This document shows positions 37,607 through 48,619 of a stretch of 64,000 nt of DNA, in pieces. The notes below the pieces were generated by a model. It was not told the DNA's origin. It saw only the letters and a list, made by a program, of their open reading frames with translations, and did not search any database. The stretch spans positions 124,001-188,000 of the forward strand of contig JACPYM010000117.1 of NCBI GenBank assembly GCA_016196035.1. The letters run 5' to 3'. Source of the stretch: Acidobacteriota bacterium. Lineage in GTDB: Bacteria; Acidobacteriota; Blastocatellia; RBC074. A program made the position numbers and the translations under genes. Numbering within the stretch: position 1 is the stretch's first letter; every line of letters begins with the position of its first letter.

Positions 37607-37909
37607 TCACCCGCCAATCACGCGCGGTACGAGGAAGTGCCCTTCATCGTGTTCCGGCGCTTGTTCCAGTGCCTTCGCGGTGCCGAGGCTCGGCTCGACA
37701 CGGTCAGCGCGTGCGGCAAATGACGCTTGTAATTCGCCCGCGCTGCGCTGTTGCCACGGTTTTACGGCTGAAGTGTCGAGCGCATTGAGCTGGTCAATGT
37801 ACTCGACGATGGCGGAAAGCTGCGTGGCAAACGTTTCAGTCTCTTCCGCCGTCAATTCCAAATTGGACAATTGAGCGATCTTTTCAACTTCGGGTTTCGT
37901 GATCGGCAT
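37607..37909 (-). CDS. gatC: Asp-tRNA(Asn)/Glu-tRNA(Gln) amidotransferase subunit C
   Basis: GatC is the small stabilising subunit that wraps GatA and GatB. The 100 residues match the family: [19 protein letters not shown] at the start, the [20 protein letters not shown] helix and the C-terminal [18 protein letters not shown], which is the diagnostic end. It lies upstream of DUF4440 and gatA. Between it and the DUF721 gene is a heptamer hairpin. Confidence 0.95.
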   Translation of the reverse strand: MPITKPEVEKIAQLSNLELTAEETETFATQLSAIVEYIDQLNALDTSAVKPWQQRSAGELQASFAARADRVEPSLGTAKALEQAPEHDEGHFLVPRVIGG

Positions 37910-37917
37910 TCAGCAGC

Positions 37918-37988
37918 AGTGGTCAGTGATCAGTGGTCAGTGGTCAGCAAAACAGTTGACCACTGACCACTGACCACTGACCACTATC
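37918..37988. repeat. Heptamer inverted pair GTGGTCA / GACCACT
   Basis: About four units of GTGGTCA on the left face about four units of GACCACT on the right across a 9-nt spacer. The two arms are nearly perfectly complementary for almost 28 bp. It lies between the DUF721 stop and the gatC start, so it might act as a terminator or attenuator. Confidence 0.88.
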
Positions 37989-38433
37989 CTCCAGTTCGTT
38001 CCAAATACTTCGCGGCGGCGCGCAAAAACTGAGCGCGCAATGCTTCATCCTTGATCTGTTCGGCGGCGCTGCGCAGTTCTTCCGTCAGTTCCGCCGTGTG
38101 TTGAAATTCAAAGCCCTGCTCATCGGGCTGGCGTGTGTCGAGCACATGATGCGGGTCAACGCGAAACTCGATAAACGTCACGAACGGCGCGCCCAGCAAC
38201 GAATTGAGCCGGAAGAGGAATTCGCCCGCGACGGCTTCCATCTGCTTTTTCCAGGTCAAATCCTGCACGGCAATGACCAACTGCTTTTGATACAGCCGAA
38301 ACGGCACACAGGAACGCGCCAGCGATTTTCCGGCAATCGTGCGCCACGCGGTGAACACTGCCTGCTCGCGCACCTCTTCGTTGTCGCCCGACAGGCGGAT
38401 CATCGTGGGCAGCAGTTTGAGCAAGCTATTCAT
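37984..38433 (-). CDS. DUF721 / DciA-like protein
   Basis: The product from the ATG at 38433 has 149 residues. DUF721 contains DciA, the replicative helicase loader of many bacteria that lack DnaC. Family features are an N-terminal helical stretch ([18 protein letters not shown]) and the KH-like core [20 protein letters not shown], then [19 protein letters not shown]. The C-terminal part is charged. No Shine-Dalgarno sequence precedes the ATG because a GATTGCG heptamer array fills that position. A TTG 36 bp upstream would add a peptide from the array and is rejected. Confidence 0.82.
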   Translation of the reverse strand: MNSLLKLLPTMIRLSGDNEEVREQAVFTAWRTIAGKSLARSCVPFRLYQKQLVIAVQDLTWKKQMEAVAGEFLFRLNSLLGAPFVTFIEFRVDPHHVLDTRQPDEQGFEFQHTAELTEELRSAAEQIKDEALRAQFLRAAAKYLERTGG

Positions 38434-38471
38434 ATTGCGGATTGCGGATTGCGGATTGCGGATTGGCAATC
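38434..38471. repeat. Heptamer array at the start of the DUF721 gene
   Basis: About five units of ATTGCGG stand directly before the DUF721 ATG, in the position of its ribosome-binding site, and run to within 10 bp of the stop codon of the upstream cytochrome gene. Confidence 0.85.
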
Positions 38472-38479
38472 CGTCCGCA

Positions 38480-40102
38480 TCATTTTTTCTTAGCGCGTGT
38501 TTTGTTGCTCACTTGCGCCAATGGAGCGACCTTCAAAGTACCGTGCCCAACGACAGGCCAGTATTTCGCAAAGACGAAATCGGGACTGTTGTCGCGGTCG
38601 TGACAAGCCACGCAACTGGCCGGGGCCGCTGGAGTCGGATACTTCCCTTTTACCGGATTGGCAGCGTGTTCCGCGCCGGGGCCGTGGCACGAGTCGCATT
38701 GCACATTGGCGAATTTGGGCGTCGCCTTGATGTTGATGAAACCCTGCTGTTGATAGCCGACCGAATGACAGCCGATACAGGCCGCATCGAACGGACGCTG
38801 GCGCTTTTCCAATCCGGCGAAGGCCTGCGCGTGGCGCGTGGTTTGCCATTGTTTGTATTCGGCCATGTGACACTGGCTGCAGGTTTCGGCGGTCACATAC
38901 GGAGACTTAGGCTCGCCGTCTTTGGCAATCCGAGCGGCGACTTTTTCGGCTTCCGCTTCGGCCATTTTGGTTTGCAGGTCGCCGATTTCCCGCCGGGCCT
39001 GCTTGGTCATCCGGGCCATTTGCGGGTCGTCCGGGATCACCTCATCCAACGCGACATAACGGTTGGTGAAGCGCTCAATGACGCCTTCTTGATCGGCGTA
39101 AAAGCGCAATTCGCCCAAGTGCTTGGTCTCTTTGGTCGCATAAACGATCAACGTGTTGTTGATTTGCAGCGGATCGAGCGTGACGCCGGAGCCGTCAGAA
39201 TTGATAATGAGATCGAGGTCAGGATTCTGCTGCGCCAGTTTGGTGGCCGTGCCGCGTTTCAGATAGCCCACGATGACGGTGACATCGGCCTTGTCATAAA
39301 CCTCGGCCAGCGCCGCTTTGGCCGCCGCCAGCGGGTCGTGAATGACGAAGCCGCTCGCTTCGACCTGCCCTTTGAACTCGTCCGGCGGCAGATCGCTCAA
39401 ACCGATGAAAGCAATGCGCAACGGCAACGGCAGGCGTTTGCCAGTGACGGTTTTGATCACATAAGGCGAAGCGTTTTCGCGCGTGCCGTCGGTCACTTTG
39501 ATGTTGGCGGAAACCAGGGCCGAACGCTCCGGTTTGAGTTTGGCGTCGGGCAACAACAGGCCGCCCGCATAAGGCAAATCGCGGTACGAAAGATTGACGA
39601 TTTCCAGCTCCATCAAATCGTGGGCGCGCACGATCCAATCGTTCATCAACCGTGCATCGGGCCGCAATTCGTCGCTGCCTTCCTGCTTCTCGTCGGCAAA
39701 GAGCCGCCCGACATCGGCCATCACAATGGCAGCGTCCGGCGAACGTTTGCGAAAGGCGCGGATGTAACCCATCCGCCGCGCCACGCCGCCCAAAGGGTGA
39801 ATCGGGCAGCCACACACTTCGAGATTGCCGTGGATGTCCGCCGAATAGAACAGCACCATTGCATAGCCATCGTCTTTGTCGAGCCGTTGGCGCAGCGTGC
39901 CCAGCGGCGCTGCCTTTTTGGCCAGCCCTTCGCGCTCCTGCCGATCTTTGGCTTGTTTGTCTTTGGGCAAATTGCTTTTGGCAGGCGCGTTTTTTTGCGC
40001 AACCGCACGCGCCAATTCGCCCAGTCCACTGGTGGCGGCCAAGGCCCACAAGGTGAACAGTCCGATGATGACTAAAAAGACTCCGCGTTTACGATTCGAC
40101 AT
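38480..40102 (-). CDS. Metallophosphatase/5'-nucleotidase-like domain fused to a tetraheme cytochrome c
   Basis: The 540-residue protein starts with a signal-anchor ([20 protein letters not shown]). Residues about 75-350 form a UshA/SoxB-like metallophosphatase region with [26 protein letters not shown] and a following [12 protein letters not shown]. The last 160 residues carry four CxxCH heme motifs (CSQCH near 407, CIGCH 441, CDSCH 467, CVACH 497) of the cytochrome c554 type. It is exported and probably takes part in periplasmic electron transfer; how the phosphatase half is used is not known. The ATG at 40102 is chosen because the signal sequence begins there. It lies back to back with maf. 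Confidence 0.87.
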   Translation of the reverse strand: MSNRKRGVFLVIIGLFTLWALAATSGLGELARAVAQKNAPAKSNLPKDKQAKDRQEREGLAKKAAPLGTLRQRLDKDDGYAMVLFYSADIHGNLEVCGCPIHPLGGVARRMGYIRAFRKRSPDAAIVMADVGRLFADEKQEGSDELRPDARLMNDWIVRAHDLMELEIVNLSYRDLPYAGGLLLPDAKLKPERSALVSANIKVTDGTRENASPYVIKTVTGKRLPLPLRIAFIGLSDLPPDEFKGQVEASGFVIHDPLAAAKAALAEVYDKADVTVIVGYLKRGTATKLAQQNPDLDLIINSDGSGVTLDPLQINNTLIVYATKETKHLGELRFYADQEGVIERFTNRYVALDEVIPDDPQMARMTKQARREIGDLQTKMAEAEAEKVAARIAKDGEPKSPYVTAETCSQCHMAEYKQWQTTRHAQAFAGLEKRQRPFDAACIGCHSVGYQQQGFINIKATPKFANVQCDSCHGPGAEHAANPVKGKYPTPAAPASCVACHDRDNSPDFVFAKYWPVVGHGTLKVAPLAQVSNKTRAKKK

Positions 40103-40178
40103 AATGTAAGGCGCTGTGCTGGAATAAATCCGGCAGTCACGAGCCGCTAGTGTAGACAAAAAGGATAGGAGCGACAAG

Positions 40179-40763
40179 TTGAGCACTTCCCAATTAGTTT
40201 TGGCTTCGGCCTCGCCGCGCCGCGCCGAATTGTTGCGCGCCGCCGGTATCGAATTTTCGGTGCGCGTCGCCGACCTCGACGAGACCCAAATGCCGGGCGA
40301 AAACCCGCCTGCTTACGTGCTGCGCCTGGCGCGCGCAAAGGCGCTGGCCGTAGCGCAGCCCGGTGAACTCGTGCTGGGCGCTGACACCACCGTGGTCGTC
40401 GGCAATGAAAGCGCGGGCAAGCCACTGGATGCCGCTGACGCTCGCCGCATGTTACGGCTGCTGAGCGGCGCCTGGCACGAAGTGCTGACGGGTGTGGCGC
40501 TGGTCAAAGATGCGCAAGTTTGCGCTGAACTCGCCGTCACGCGCGTCAAGTTCGCGCCGTTAAGCGCCGCCGAAATTGACTGGTACATCGCCACGCACGA
40601 ACCATTCGACAAAGCTGGCGCGTATGGCATTCAAGGCTACGCCTCACGTTTCGTCGAACAGATTGAGGGTAGTTACGCCAACGTCGTCGGGCTGCCGGTG
40701 CAGACGGTCTATCGCCTGTTGCGCCAGTTGAAGACGGATTGCGGATTGCGGATTGCGGATTGA
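40179..40763 (+). CDS. maf: Maf-like nucleoside triphosphate pyrophosphatase
   Basis: Maf proteins hydrolyse dTTP, UTP and modified nucleotides to their monophosphates. Motifs are [20 protein letters not shown] at the start, [32 protein letters not shown] and [20 protein letters not shown] at the end of the core. The start is a TTG at 40179, supported by GGATAGGAG upstream and by the conserved N-terminal motif. The last 12 residues ([11 protein letters not shown]) are encoded by a heptamer array and are extra to the family. The gene is divergent from the cytochrome. Confidence 0.94.
   Translation: MSTSQLVLASASPRRAELLRAAGIEFSVRVADLDETQMPGENPPAYVLRLARAKALAVAQPGELVLGADTTVVVGNESAGKPLDAADARRMLRLLSGAWHEVLTGVALVKDAQVCAELAVTRVKFAPLSAAEIDWYIATHEPFDKAGAYGIQGYASRFVEQIEGSYANVVGLPVQTVYRLLRQLKTDCGLRIAD
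40733..40763. repeat. Heptamer array at the end of maf
   Basis: About four GATTGCG units overlap the last codons of maf and encode its terminal peptide. The facing array of opposite orientation is at 40847-40886. Confidence 0.85.
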
Positions 40764-40846
40764 AGGAAAGCTACCAGATGCGGCAAGTGGCAAGGGCGAT
40801 AATCACGAAAAAGCGGATCACAGATTGCCCTCCTACGCAGCGGCGA

Positions 40847-40886
40847 CAATCCGCAATCCGCAATCCGCAATCCGCAATCTGCAATC
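40847..40886. repeat. Heptamer array at the end of ribA
   Basis: Five AATCCGC units and one AATCTGC unit end at the ribA stop codon. With 40733-40763 they make a widely spaced inverted pair between two convergent genes. Confidence 0.85.
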
Positions 40887-41520
40887 AAAAAATGCCATTG
40901 AGTTGCAGCAGGTGACCCATCTTCTCTTTTTTTGTCAGCAGGTATTTGACCGACGTTGCATGCGGTTTGATCTCGACCGGCACGCGCTCGACCACATCCA
41001 GCCCGGCCTCGCGCAAGGCTTTGACCTTCTCAGGATTGTTCGACATCACGCGCACCTGGCCCGCGCCCAGCAATTTGATGATCTCGGCGCATTGATCGTA
41101 TTTGCGCGCGTCCACATCCAGCCCCAATTGCACGTTGGCTTCGATGGTATCGGCGCCCTGATCCTGCAAGGCATAGGCGCGAATCTTGTTGATGATGCCG
41201 ATGCCGCGCCCTTCCTGCTGCTGATACACGATGATGCCTGCGCCTTCGGCCTGCACCATTTCCATCGCGCATTGCAATTGCGCGCCGCAATCGCATTTGA
41301 GCGAGTGAAAAACATCGCCGGTCAGGCATTGCGAATGAATGCGCACCAGCGTCGGTGTTTTGGGATTGATTTCGCCTTTGACAAGCGCGACGAACTCTTC
41401 ATCGCTGGTGGTACTGCGGAAGCCCACAATGCGGAAGGGGCCGAATTCGGTGGGCAGTTTTGCCTCGGCTTCCTTGGTCACTGTGAACCCAACTGTTGCT
41501 CGGTTCTGCTCTTCTCTCAC
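40885..41520 (-). CDS. ribA: GTP cyclohydrolase II
   Basis: RibA opens GTP to start riboflavin synthesis. The zinc site is seen as [20 protein letters not shown], and the GTP-binding region as [21 protein letters not shown]. The C-terminus [13 protein letters not shown] is typical of family members. I choose the GTG at 41520, since AAGGAGG stands 7 nt upstream. This gives 211 residues, the usual size of stand-alone GTP cyclohydrolase II; the open frame extends 78 bp further to a TTG without support. There is no fused RibB. Confidence 0.95.
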   Translation of the reverse strand: MREEQNRATVGFTVTKEAEAKLPTEFGPFRIVGFRSTTSDEEFVALVKGEINPKTPTLVRIHSQCLTGDVFHSLKCDCGAQLQCAMEMVQAEGAGIIVYQQQEGRGIGIINKIRAYALQDQGADTIEANVQLGLDVDARKYDQCAEIIKLLGAGQVRVMSNNPEKVKALREAGLDVVERVPVEIKPHATSVKYLLTKKEKMGHLLQLNGIF

Positions 41521-41849
41521 TAAAACCCTCCTTCTAGGTTTGTACCGATGTTGCGTAGGTTCGAGAGCCACTATAAGTGTGGCCTCAGAGCGGGTCAAGG
41601 TCTTGTTTCGCGGGCCTGGCCCACCCGGATGCAGGGCGCGGCAGTTCCCGCGCAGACAGCCATTTACGCTGGCCCAGGCCGCCCTTTTCTGGCTGAAAGC
41701 ACCCCGCCAGTGTCAAGGACACGGCGGTTCAAGCGCCGCGCCAAAAATGTCTTCGTCTGATGTACAGCCCGGCCTTTTACCTGCTATCTTGGCCCGCCAC
41801 GAAATTGTTTTGAACCCGCGCGCATTAACACGGCTTACACCAGTAACTC
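41521..41849. other. Intergenic region between ribA and the GT-C-like gene
   Basis: This 329-bp gap lies between divergent genes and should hold both promoters. I see no clear promoter hexamers, RNA motif or conserved repeat, and open frames here have no recognisable content. Confidence 0.45.
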
Positions 41850-43754
41850 ATGGGAAATCTCTTCGCTGTCTTGCTCACAATTGGCGCCATCAGCTTTGGC
41901 TCGCTGCTCACCTACCGTGTCATTCCACAAACCACCCTCCCGACCCGCGTTTGTATTGGTTCCGTGGTAGGGCTGGCGGCGCTCGCTTGGCTGGGCTTTC
42001 TTTCGGCGCTGGCGTTGGGGCTGACGACGCTGGCGATTGGGGTCACGGCTGCCGTGCTCGTCTGCGGCTTGCTGGCCTTGGCGTTGTCGGTCAACCAGGC
42101 GAATTTACAGGCGGACTGGCGTTCGAGCGGGCGCAATCAGGGCGAGGTGCTTTATTACAGCGTCTGGGCGGCGCTGCTGATCATGCTCTTCAGCCGCGTC
42201 GTGATGTTCCAGCCCGACGGATTGCATACCGCGCCCGCCAACAATTACGGCGACCTGCCGTTTCATTTCGGCGTGATCACTTCGTTTGCGTATGGCGAAA
42301 ACCTGCCGCCGGAAAACCCGATCTTTGCGGGCATGCGCTTCACTTATCCCTTCCTGATAGATTTCCTGACGGCCTTTTTCATCAAACTGGGCGCGGATTG
42401 GCGTGTGGCCTTTTTTGTCGAGAACCTGCCGCTGAGCCTGGCGCTGGTCGGCTTGCTGAATTTCCTGACCTACCGGTTGACGGGCAACCGGCTGGCCGCG
42501 CGCTTGACGCCGTTGATTTTTCTTTTCAATGGCGGGCTGGGCTTTTTGAATTTCTTTCAGGATTTAGGCCGAGCGACGGATGGGTGGTGGCAGTTCCTGA
42601 CGCATCTGCCGCACACCTACACGATGAATGCTGAGTTGGAATTGCCCGGCGGCAAATATCCGTTGCGCTGGGGCAATGTGTTTACAACCTTGCTGATCCC
42701 GCAACGTTCGATGCTCTTCGGTTTGCCATTTGTAGCGCTCATCATCACGCTGTGGTGGATGGCTTGGGGCGAGGGCGAACTGGAAGCCCAGGTGCGCAAA
42801 CGCTACCTGTTTGCCGCGGGCGTGCTGGCCGGCGCCTTGCCGATGTTGCACGCGCATGGTTTTTTCGCCGTAATGATCGCCAGTGCCTTGATGGCGGTTT
42901 TCTTTTTCTCGCTGGAGTGGGCCGCCTTTTTCCTGCCGGTTGCCCTGCTCGCCGCGCCGCAAGCGTGGTGGTTGAGCGGCACCCAAGTCAAAAACTCGCT
43001 TTTCAAACTGCATCTCTGGTGGGAAGCAGGCGACTCTTCGCCCTTTATTTTCTGGGTCGTCAATGCGGGCGTCTTTCTCTCGCTGTTTTTGCTGGCCATG
43101 TTCAGCAGCAAGCTTTCGACCGTGCGCCAACGCCGTTTCAGCCTGCCTTTCGTCATCTGGTTCGTCCTGCCCAATGTCGTGCTGCTGGCGCCCTGGGCCT
43201 GGGACAACATCAAAGTCTTGGTGTATTGGTCGCTCGCCTCAGCGCCCTTTGTCGCCTACGCGCTTTCGCATCTTTTCAGCCAACGCGCCGTTTTTGCGCG
43301 CCTGCTGGCGACAATGATGCTGGCCTGTCTGATTTTCTCCGGGGCGCTTGATGTCGGGCGCGCGTTGTCGCCAGCGGAAAACACCGCGCTCTTTAGCCAA
43401 GCCGACCTCGCAGTCGCTGAAGCGATTCGCGCCAGCACACCGCCGCGCGCCCGCGTCTTGCACGCGCCGATTCACAATTCCGCCGTCGCGCTGACGGGCC
43501 GCCAGTCGCTGATGGGGTATCCCGGCCATCTGTGGACGCACGGCATTGATTACGGCACGCGCGAAACCGAAGTGCAGTTGATTTATCGCGGCGGCCCCAC
43601 CGCCGTGGATTTGCTGGCCAAGCACAACATTGATTTCGTCGTCATCGGCCCCGTCGAACGCAACCAGTTGAACGCCGATGAAAAGTATTTTGCCGACAAT
43701 TACCGCAAGATTATTGATCAACCGGAGTATCGGGTTTATCAAATCAGGAAGTGA
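41850..43754 (+). CDS. Polytopic membrane protein, possible GT-C glycosyltransferase
   Basis: The 634-residue product has about 12-14 membrane helices spread over residues 1-510 and a soluble C-terminal domain (about 520-634). An N-terminal extracytoplasmic loop carries HTAPANNYGDLPFHFG, followed by FAGMRFTYPFLIDFLTA, resembling the acidic/aromatic first loop of GT-C enzymes or DUF2298-like proteins. The C-terminal part (ASTPPRARVLHAPIHNSAVALTGRQSLMGYPGHL) resembles the tail found in several predicted mannosyl or arabinosyl transferases. The role is probably transfer of a sugar from a polyprenyl donor; this is not proved. It ends in front of the palindromic repeat cluster upstream of priA. 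Confidence 0.72.
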   Translation: MGNLFAVLLTIGAISFGSLLTYRVIPQTTLPTRVCIGSVVGLAALAWLGFLSALALGLTTLAIGVTAAVLVCGLLALALSVNQANLQADWRSSGRNQGEVLYYSVWAALLIMLFSRVVMFQPDGLHTAPANNYGDLPFHFGVITSFAYGENLPPENPIFAGMRFTYPFLIDFLTAFFIKLGADWRVAFFVENLPLSLALVGLLNFLTYRLTGNRLAARLTPLIFLFNGGLGFLNFFQDLGRATDGWWQFLTHLPHTYTMNAELELPGGKYPLRWGNVFTTLLIPQRSMLFGLPFVALIITLWWMAWGEGELEAQVRKRYLFAAGVLAGALPMLHAHGFFAVMIASALMAVFFFSLEWAAFFLPVALLAAPQAWWLSGTQVKNSLFKLHLWWEAGDSSPFIFWVVNAGVFLSLFLLAMFSSKLSTVRQRRFSLPFVIWFVLPNVVLLAPWAWDNIKVLVYWSLASAPFVAYALSHLFSQRAVFARLLATMMLACLIFSGALDVGRALSPAENTALFSQADLAVAEAIRASTPPRARVLHAPIHNSAVALTGRQSLMGYPGHLWTHGIDYGTRETEVQLIYRGGPTAVDLLAKHNIDFVVIGPVERNQLNADEKYFADNYRKIIDQPEYRVYQIRK

Positions 43755-43768
43755 TTTCCACATCTCCG

Positions 43769-43943
43769 CCCCAACGGGGCAGAATAAGGTAGCCAGGGGG
43801 CAACGCCCCTGGTGAAATGGCCGATATACCTAAGCCCTGAAAGGGCGTCGTAGCCACGGTTATTTCGCCCTTTCAGGGCTTCACTAATTTTGCCGCGCTC
43901 CCAGGGCGTTGCCCTGGGCTACCGCATTTCGCCCCGTTGGGGC
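43769..43943. repeat. REP-like palindromic module cluster upstream of priA
   Basis: Nested palindromes form a symmetrical cluster: GCCCCAACGGGGC at the left end and CGCCCCGTTGGGGC at the right, CCAGGGGGCAACGCCCCTGG and CCCAGGGCGTTGCCCTGGG next inside, and AGCCCTGAAAGGGCG facing CGCCCTTTCAGGGCT in the centre. Each can form its own hairpin. The right end stops 14 bp before the priA start. The same modules occur at 47783-48074, beside the RAYT gene. Confidence 0.9.
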
Positions 43944-43957
43944 TATGGGCCAGCGCA

Positions 43958-46426
<2,469 letters not shown>

Positions 46427-46495
46427 TTCCAACAACTGAAATACAGCACACCGCCTACAGTTCGTAGCAAACATCTACCGACGGAAGGAGTGCCT

Positions 46496-47782
46496 ATGAG
46501 CAAGATTTCAACAGAGCATTTTTTCCCAATCTCTGTTTACTTTCGCAAAAAGAAAGAGGAGTTGAAAAAGGTATTTTCTGAACAGGGTGGTAAAGCCACC
46601 TTTGAGTCAGGGAAGAAATGGACTGGGGCCAGCAAGCTGCTCGAGCAGGCAAAAGCGACAGGTCAAAAATTGCCTATCCTTTTCAGTGCTGCTGATGGCT
46701 ACAACGATCTGATTTACTGGGCAGTTCTTGAAAGCATATCGGTTCAGCCAGATGCCAAAGGTAAATTCCCCACGACTCTCAAAATTGTTGATCTGACCCC
46801 TCTACCCGAAGATATTCCATTAAATTCTCTACGCAAGGTTGGTACTGATCAGCATTTTTCTGATGACATGCTTTCAGGCTATTGCTTTTGCCAAACTCCG
46901 GCGTTTCTTCAGCACCAAATTCACTATTGGGTGATCAAAGGAAGGCCAAGCGATAATGACTTCGAGAGCTGGCTAATACCGGGCACAGAAGACACTTGGC
47001 GTACAAGTAGGCCACCGCAATCTTGGTCTCCTGGCGACCGTCTTTTTTTCTGGATGTCATCCCCGGCTCGCTGTGTTGTTGGGCTAGGCGTTCTAAAAGG
47101 GTTGCACAAGAAGAAGGACAAATCCGGAAATAACTTATTCGATGTTGAGTATCTAACCTATCCACTTGCGAATCGTCCCTTTATTGATGATCTTCGGCTG
47201 AATGCTAAACTCTTTGACGCTTCATTCCTCAAATCTGGTCCAGCATGGACTGTTTACTCGCTGACGGAAGAACAAGGGAAAGAGCTTTACCAGATTGTTG
47301 TCGGTCAAAACCCGGAAATTAATCTTGGATGGAATACCCGTACACCTTTGATTCAGCGAGCCAGAGAGTTTGAAGCGGTAGATTTAGCAGAGCCTCCGGC
47401 TCGTGTGATCACCACAACCAGCCGCGTCATTCGAGATACTGTTAAAGCAAGGCAAATGAAATTGAAATACGGCTATGGCTGTCAGGTCTGCCGCTTGAAG
47501 ATTGAGTTTGGGCCGGGCCGATTCTATGTGGAAGCTCACCATGTACGTCCGCTAGGTGGTAACCATAAAGGATGCGATACAGAAGATAACTTGATGATTT
47601 TATGCCCTACCCATCACGCGATGTTTGATCTGGGCATTCCATATTTCGTTTCACCAAATCGAATTCGCATATACAACCAAGAGTACGATCTGCTATGCAA
47701 CCACAAGCTTTCAGATGACAATGTCAGCTATCACAATGAGTTTCTTTATAACGGTGTTTTGAATAGTAGCCGCCCGAATTGA
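46496..47782 (+). CDS. EVE-HNH endonuclease, predicted modification-dependent restriction enzyme
   Basis: The ATG at 46496 has GGAAGGAG 5 nt upstream, giving 428 residues. The middle region (about 141-265) is an EVE domain: HYWVIKGRPSDNDFESWLIP, WSPGDRLFFWMSSPARCVVG. EVE belongs to the PUA-like fold and reads modified bases. The C-terminal HNH nuclease (325-375) shows CQVCRLKIEFG, VEAHHVRPLGGNHKG, DNLMILCPTHHAMFD, with both CxxC pairs and the active histidines. Residues 1-120 form a further domain I cannot place. EVE-HNH enzymes such as VcaM4I cut DNA with modified cytosine, so a Type IV-like defence role is inferred. Codons are visibly more AT-rich than in priA, and there is no methyltransferase alongside. 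Confidence 0.88.
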   Translation: MSKISTEHFFPISVYFRKKKEELKKVFSEQGGKATFESGKKWTGASKLLEQAKATGQKLPILFSAADGYNDLIYWAVLESISVQPDAKGKFPTTLKIVDLTPLPEDIPLNSLRKVGTDQHFSDDMLSGYCFCQTPAFLQHQIHYWVIKGRPSDNDFESWLIPGTEDTWRTSRPPQSWSPGDRLFFWMSSPARCVVGLGVLKGLHKKKDKSGNNLFDVEYLTYPLANRPFIDDLRLNAKLFDASFLKSGPAWTVYSLTEEQGKELYQIVVGQNPEINLGWNTRTPLIQRAREFEAVDLAEPPARVITTTSRVIRDTVKARQMKLKYGYGCQVCRLKIEFGPGRFYVEAHHVRPLGGNHKGCDTEDNLMILCPTHHAMFDLGIPYFVSPNRIRIYNQEYDLLCNHKLSDDNVSYHNEFLYNGVLNSSRPN

Positions 47783-48074
47783 AGCCCCAACGGGGCGCAA
47801 TAAAACTGCCTGGGCCGCCAAATCATTCTGACCATTTCGCCCTTTCAGGGCTTGTCACTCGTTGCCAATGCGTCCAGGGGCGACGCTCCGCTCTGCCCCT
47901 GGCTATCGTATTGCCGCCCCGTTGGGGCTCGTGGAGAGCTTCCCTTTCTACAAAAAATGCTGCCACATGATTCAGGTTATTTCGCCCTCTCAGGGCTTGT
48001 CACTCTTTGCCGATGCAGCCAGGGGCGGCGCGTTGCTCTGCCCCTGGCTATCGTATGACCGCCCCGTTGGGGCT
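47783..48074. repeat. REP-like palindromic module cluster between EVE-HNH and RAYT
   Basis: The cluster contains GCCCCAACGGGGC, CGCCCTTTCAGGGCT, a CCAGGGGCGACGCTCC-CTGCCCCTGG hairpin, CGCCCCGTTGGGGC, CGCCCTCTCAGGGCT, a second CCAGGGGCGGC-CTGCCCCTGG hairpin and a final CGCCCCGTTGGGGC. The modules are those of 43769-43943, here partly tandem. They are REP-like in shape and lie directly upstream of a REP-associated transposase. Confidence 0.9.
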
Positions 48075-48115
48075 TATGGGGAATTGTTCTTCCCATTCAA
48101 AAAAGGAGGTCGCTC

Positions 48116-48568
48116 ATGCCGCAATCGCTTTCCTCAATCCTGATCCATCTGGTTTTCAGCACCAAACACCGCGAACCTTGGTTGACGCCGGAGATCGAAA
48201 CGGAACTGCATCCGTATCTGGCGACCGTGTTCAAAGGCTGTGATTCGCCTGCCTTGATCATTAACGGCGACCGCGATCACATCCACGCGCTTTTCACGCT
48301 CGCGCGCACGTGGACGGTTGCCGACGTGGTCGAAGAGGTAAAGAAACGCTCGTCGAAATGGATAAAAACGACGGATGCCGGGCTGAAACAGTTCCAATGG
48401 CAGGTGGGCTACGGTGCTTTTTCGGTTAGCCAATCACAGGTCGAACAGGTCAGGCGCTACATTGCCAATCAAAAGGCACACCATCGGCAACAGCCGTTTC
48501 AAGACGAATACCGGGCGTTGTTGCAAAAATACGGGATCGAATTTGACGAGAAATACGTTTGGGATTGA
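48116..48568 (+). CDS. REP-associated tyrosine transposase (RAYT / IS200-like Y1 transposase)
   Basis: The 150-residue protein matches the Y1_Tnp family: SSILIHLVFSTKHREPWL at the start, then ALIINGDRDHIHALFTLART with the HUH motif (H55 and H57), and the helix VEQVRRYIANQKAHHRQQPF with the catalytic tyrosine near residue 115. AAAGGAGGTCG gives a strong ribosome-binding site. HUH Y1 enzymes of this kind nick single-stranded hairpins. The immediate upstream cluster of palindromic modules, and its relative at 43769, make it likely that this is a domesticated transposase that mobilises REP-like hairpins. No classical IS200/605 left and right ends are seen. The reading frame is intact. Confidence 0.9.
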   Translation: MPQSLSSILIHLVFSTKHREPWLTPEIETELHPYLATVFKGCDSPALIINGDRDHIHALFTLARTWTVADVVEEVKKRSSKWIKTTDAGLKQFQWQVGYGAFSVSQSQVEQVRRYIANQKAHHRQQPFQDEYRALLQKYGIEFDEKYVWD

Positions 48569-48619
48569 GGGCTAATTGCGTGGCATTCGGGCCTATGCGA
48601 TGGTTGAGCCGCGTTCCTT

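Noticed and set aside
37918-37988. Heptamer arrays considered as a CRISPR array
   Set aside because: Units are 7 bp without unique spacers, and no cas genes are present.
38339-40075. A 578-codon open frame antisense to the cytochrome gene
   Set aside because: It lies opposite a gene with clear heme motifs, has no recognisable domains and low-complexity Arg/His/Gln composition typical of antisense frames in GC-rich coding regions.
43937-43957. Upstream TTG start for priA
   Set aside because: It lies in the REP-like repeat and adds residues absent from the family; the ATG at 43958 fits the conserved N-terminus.
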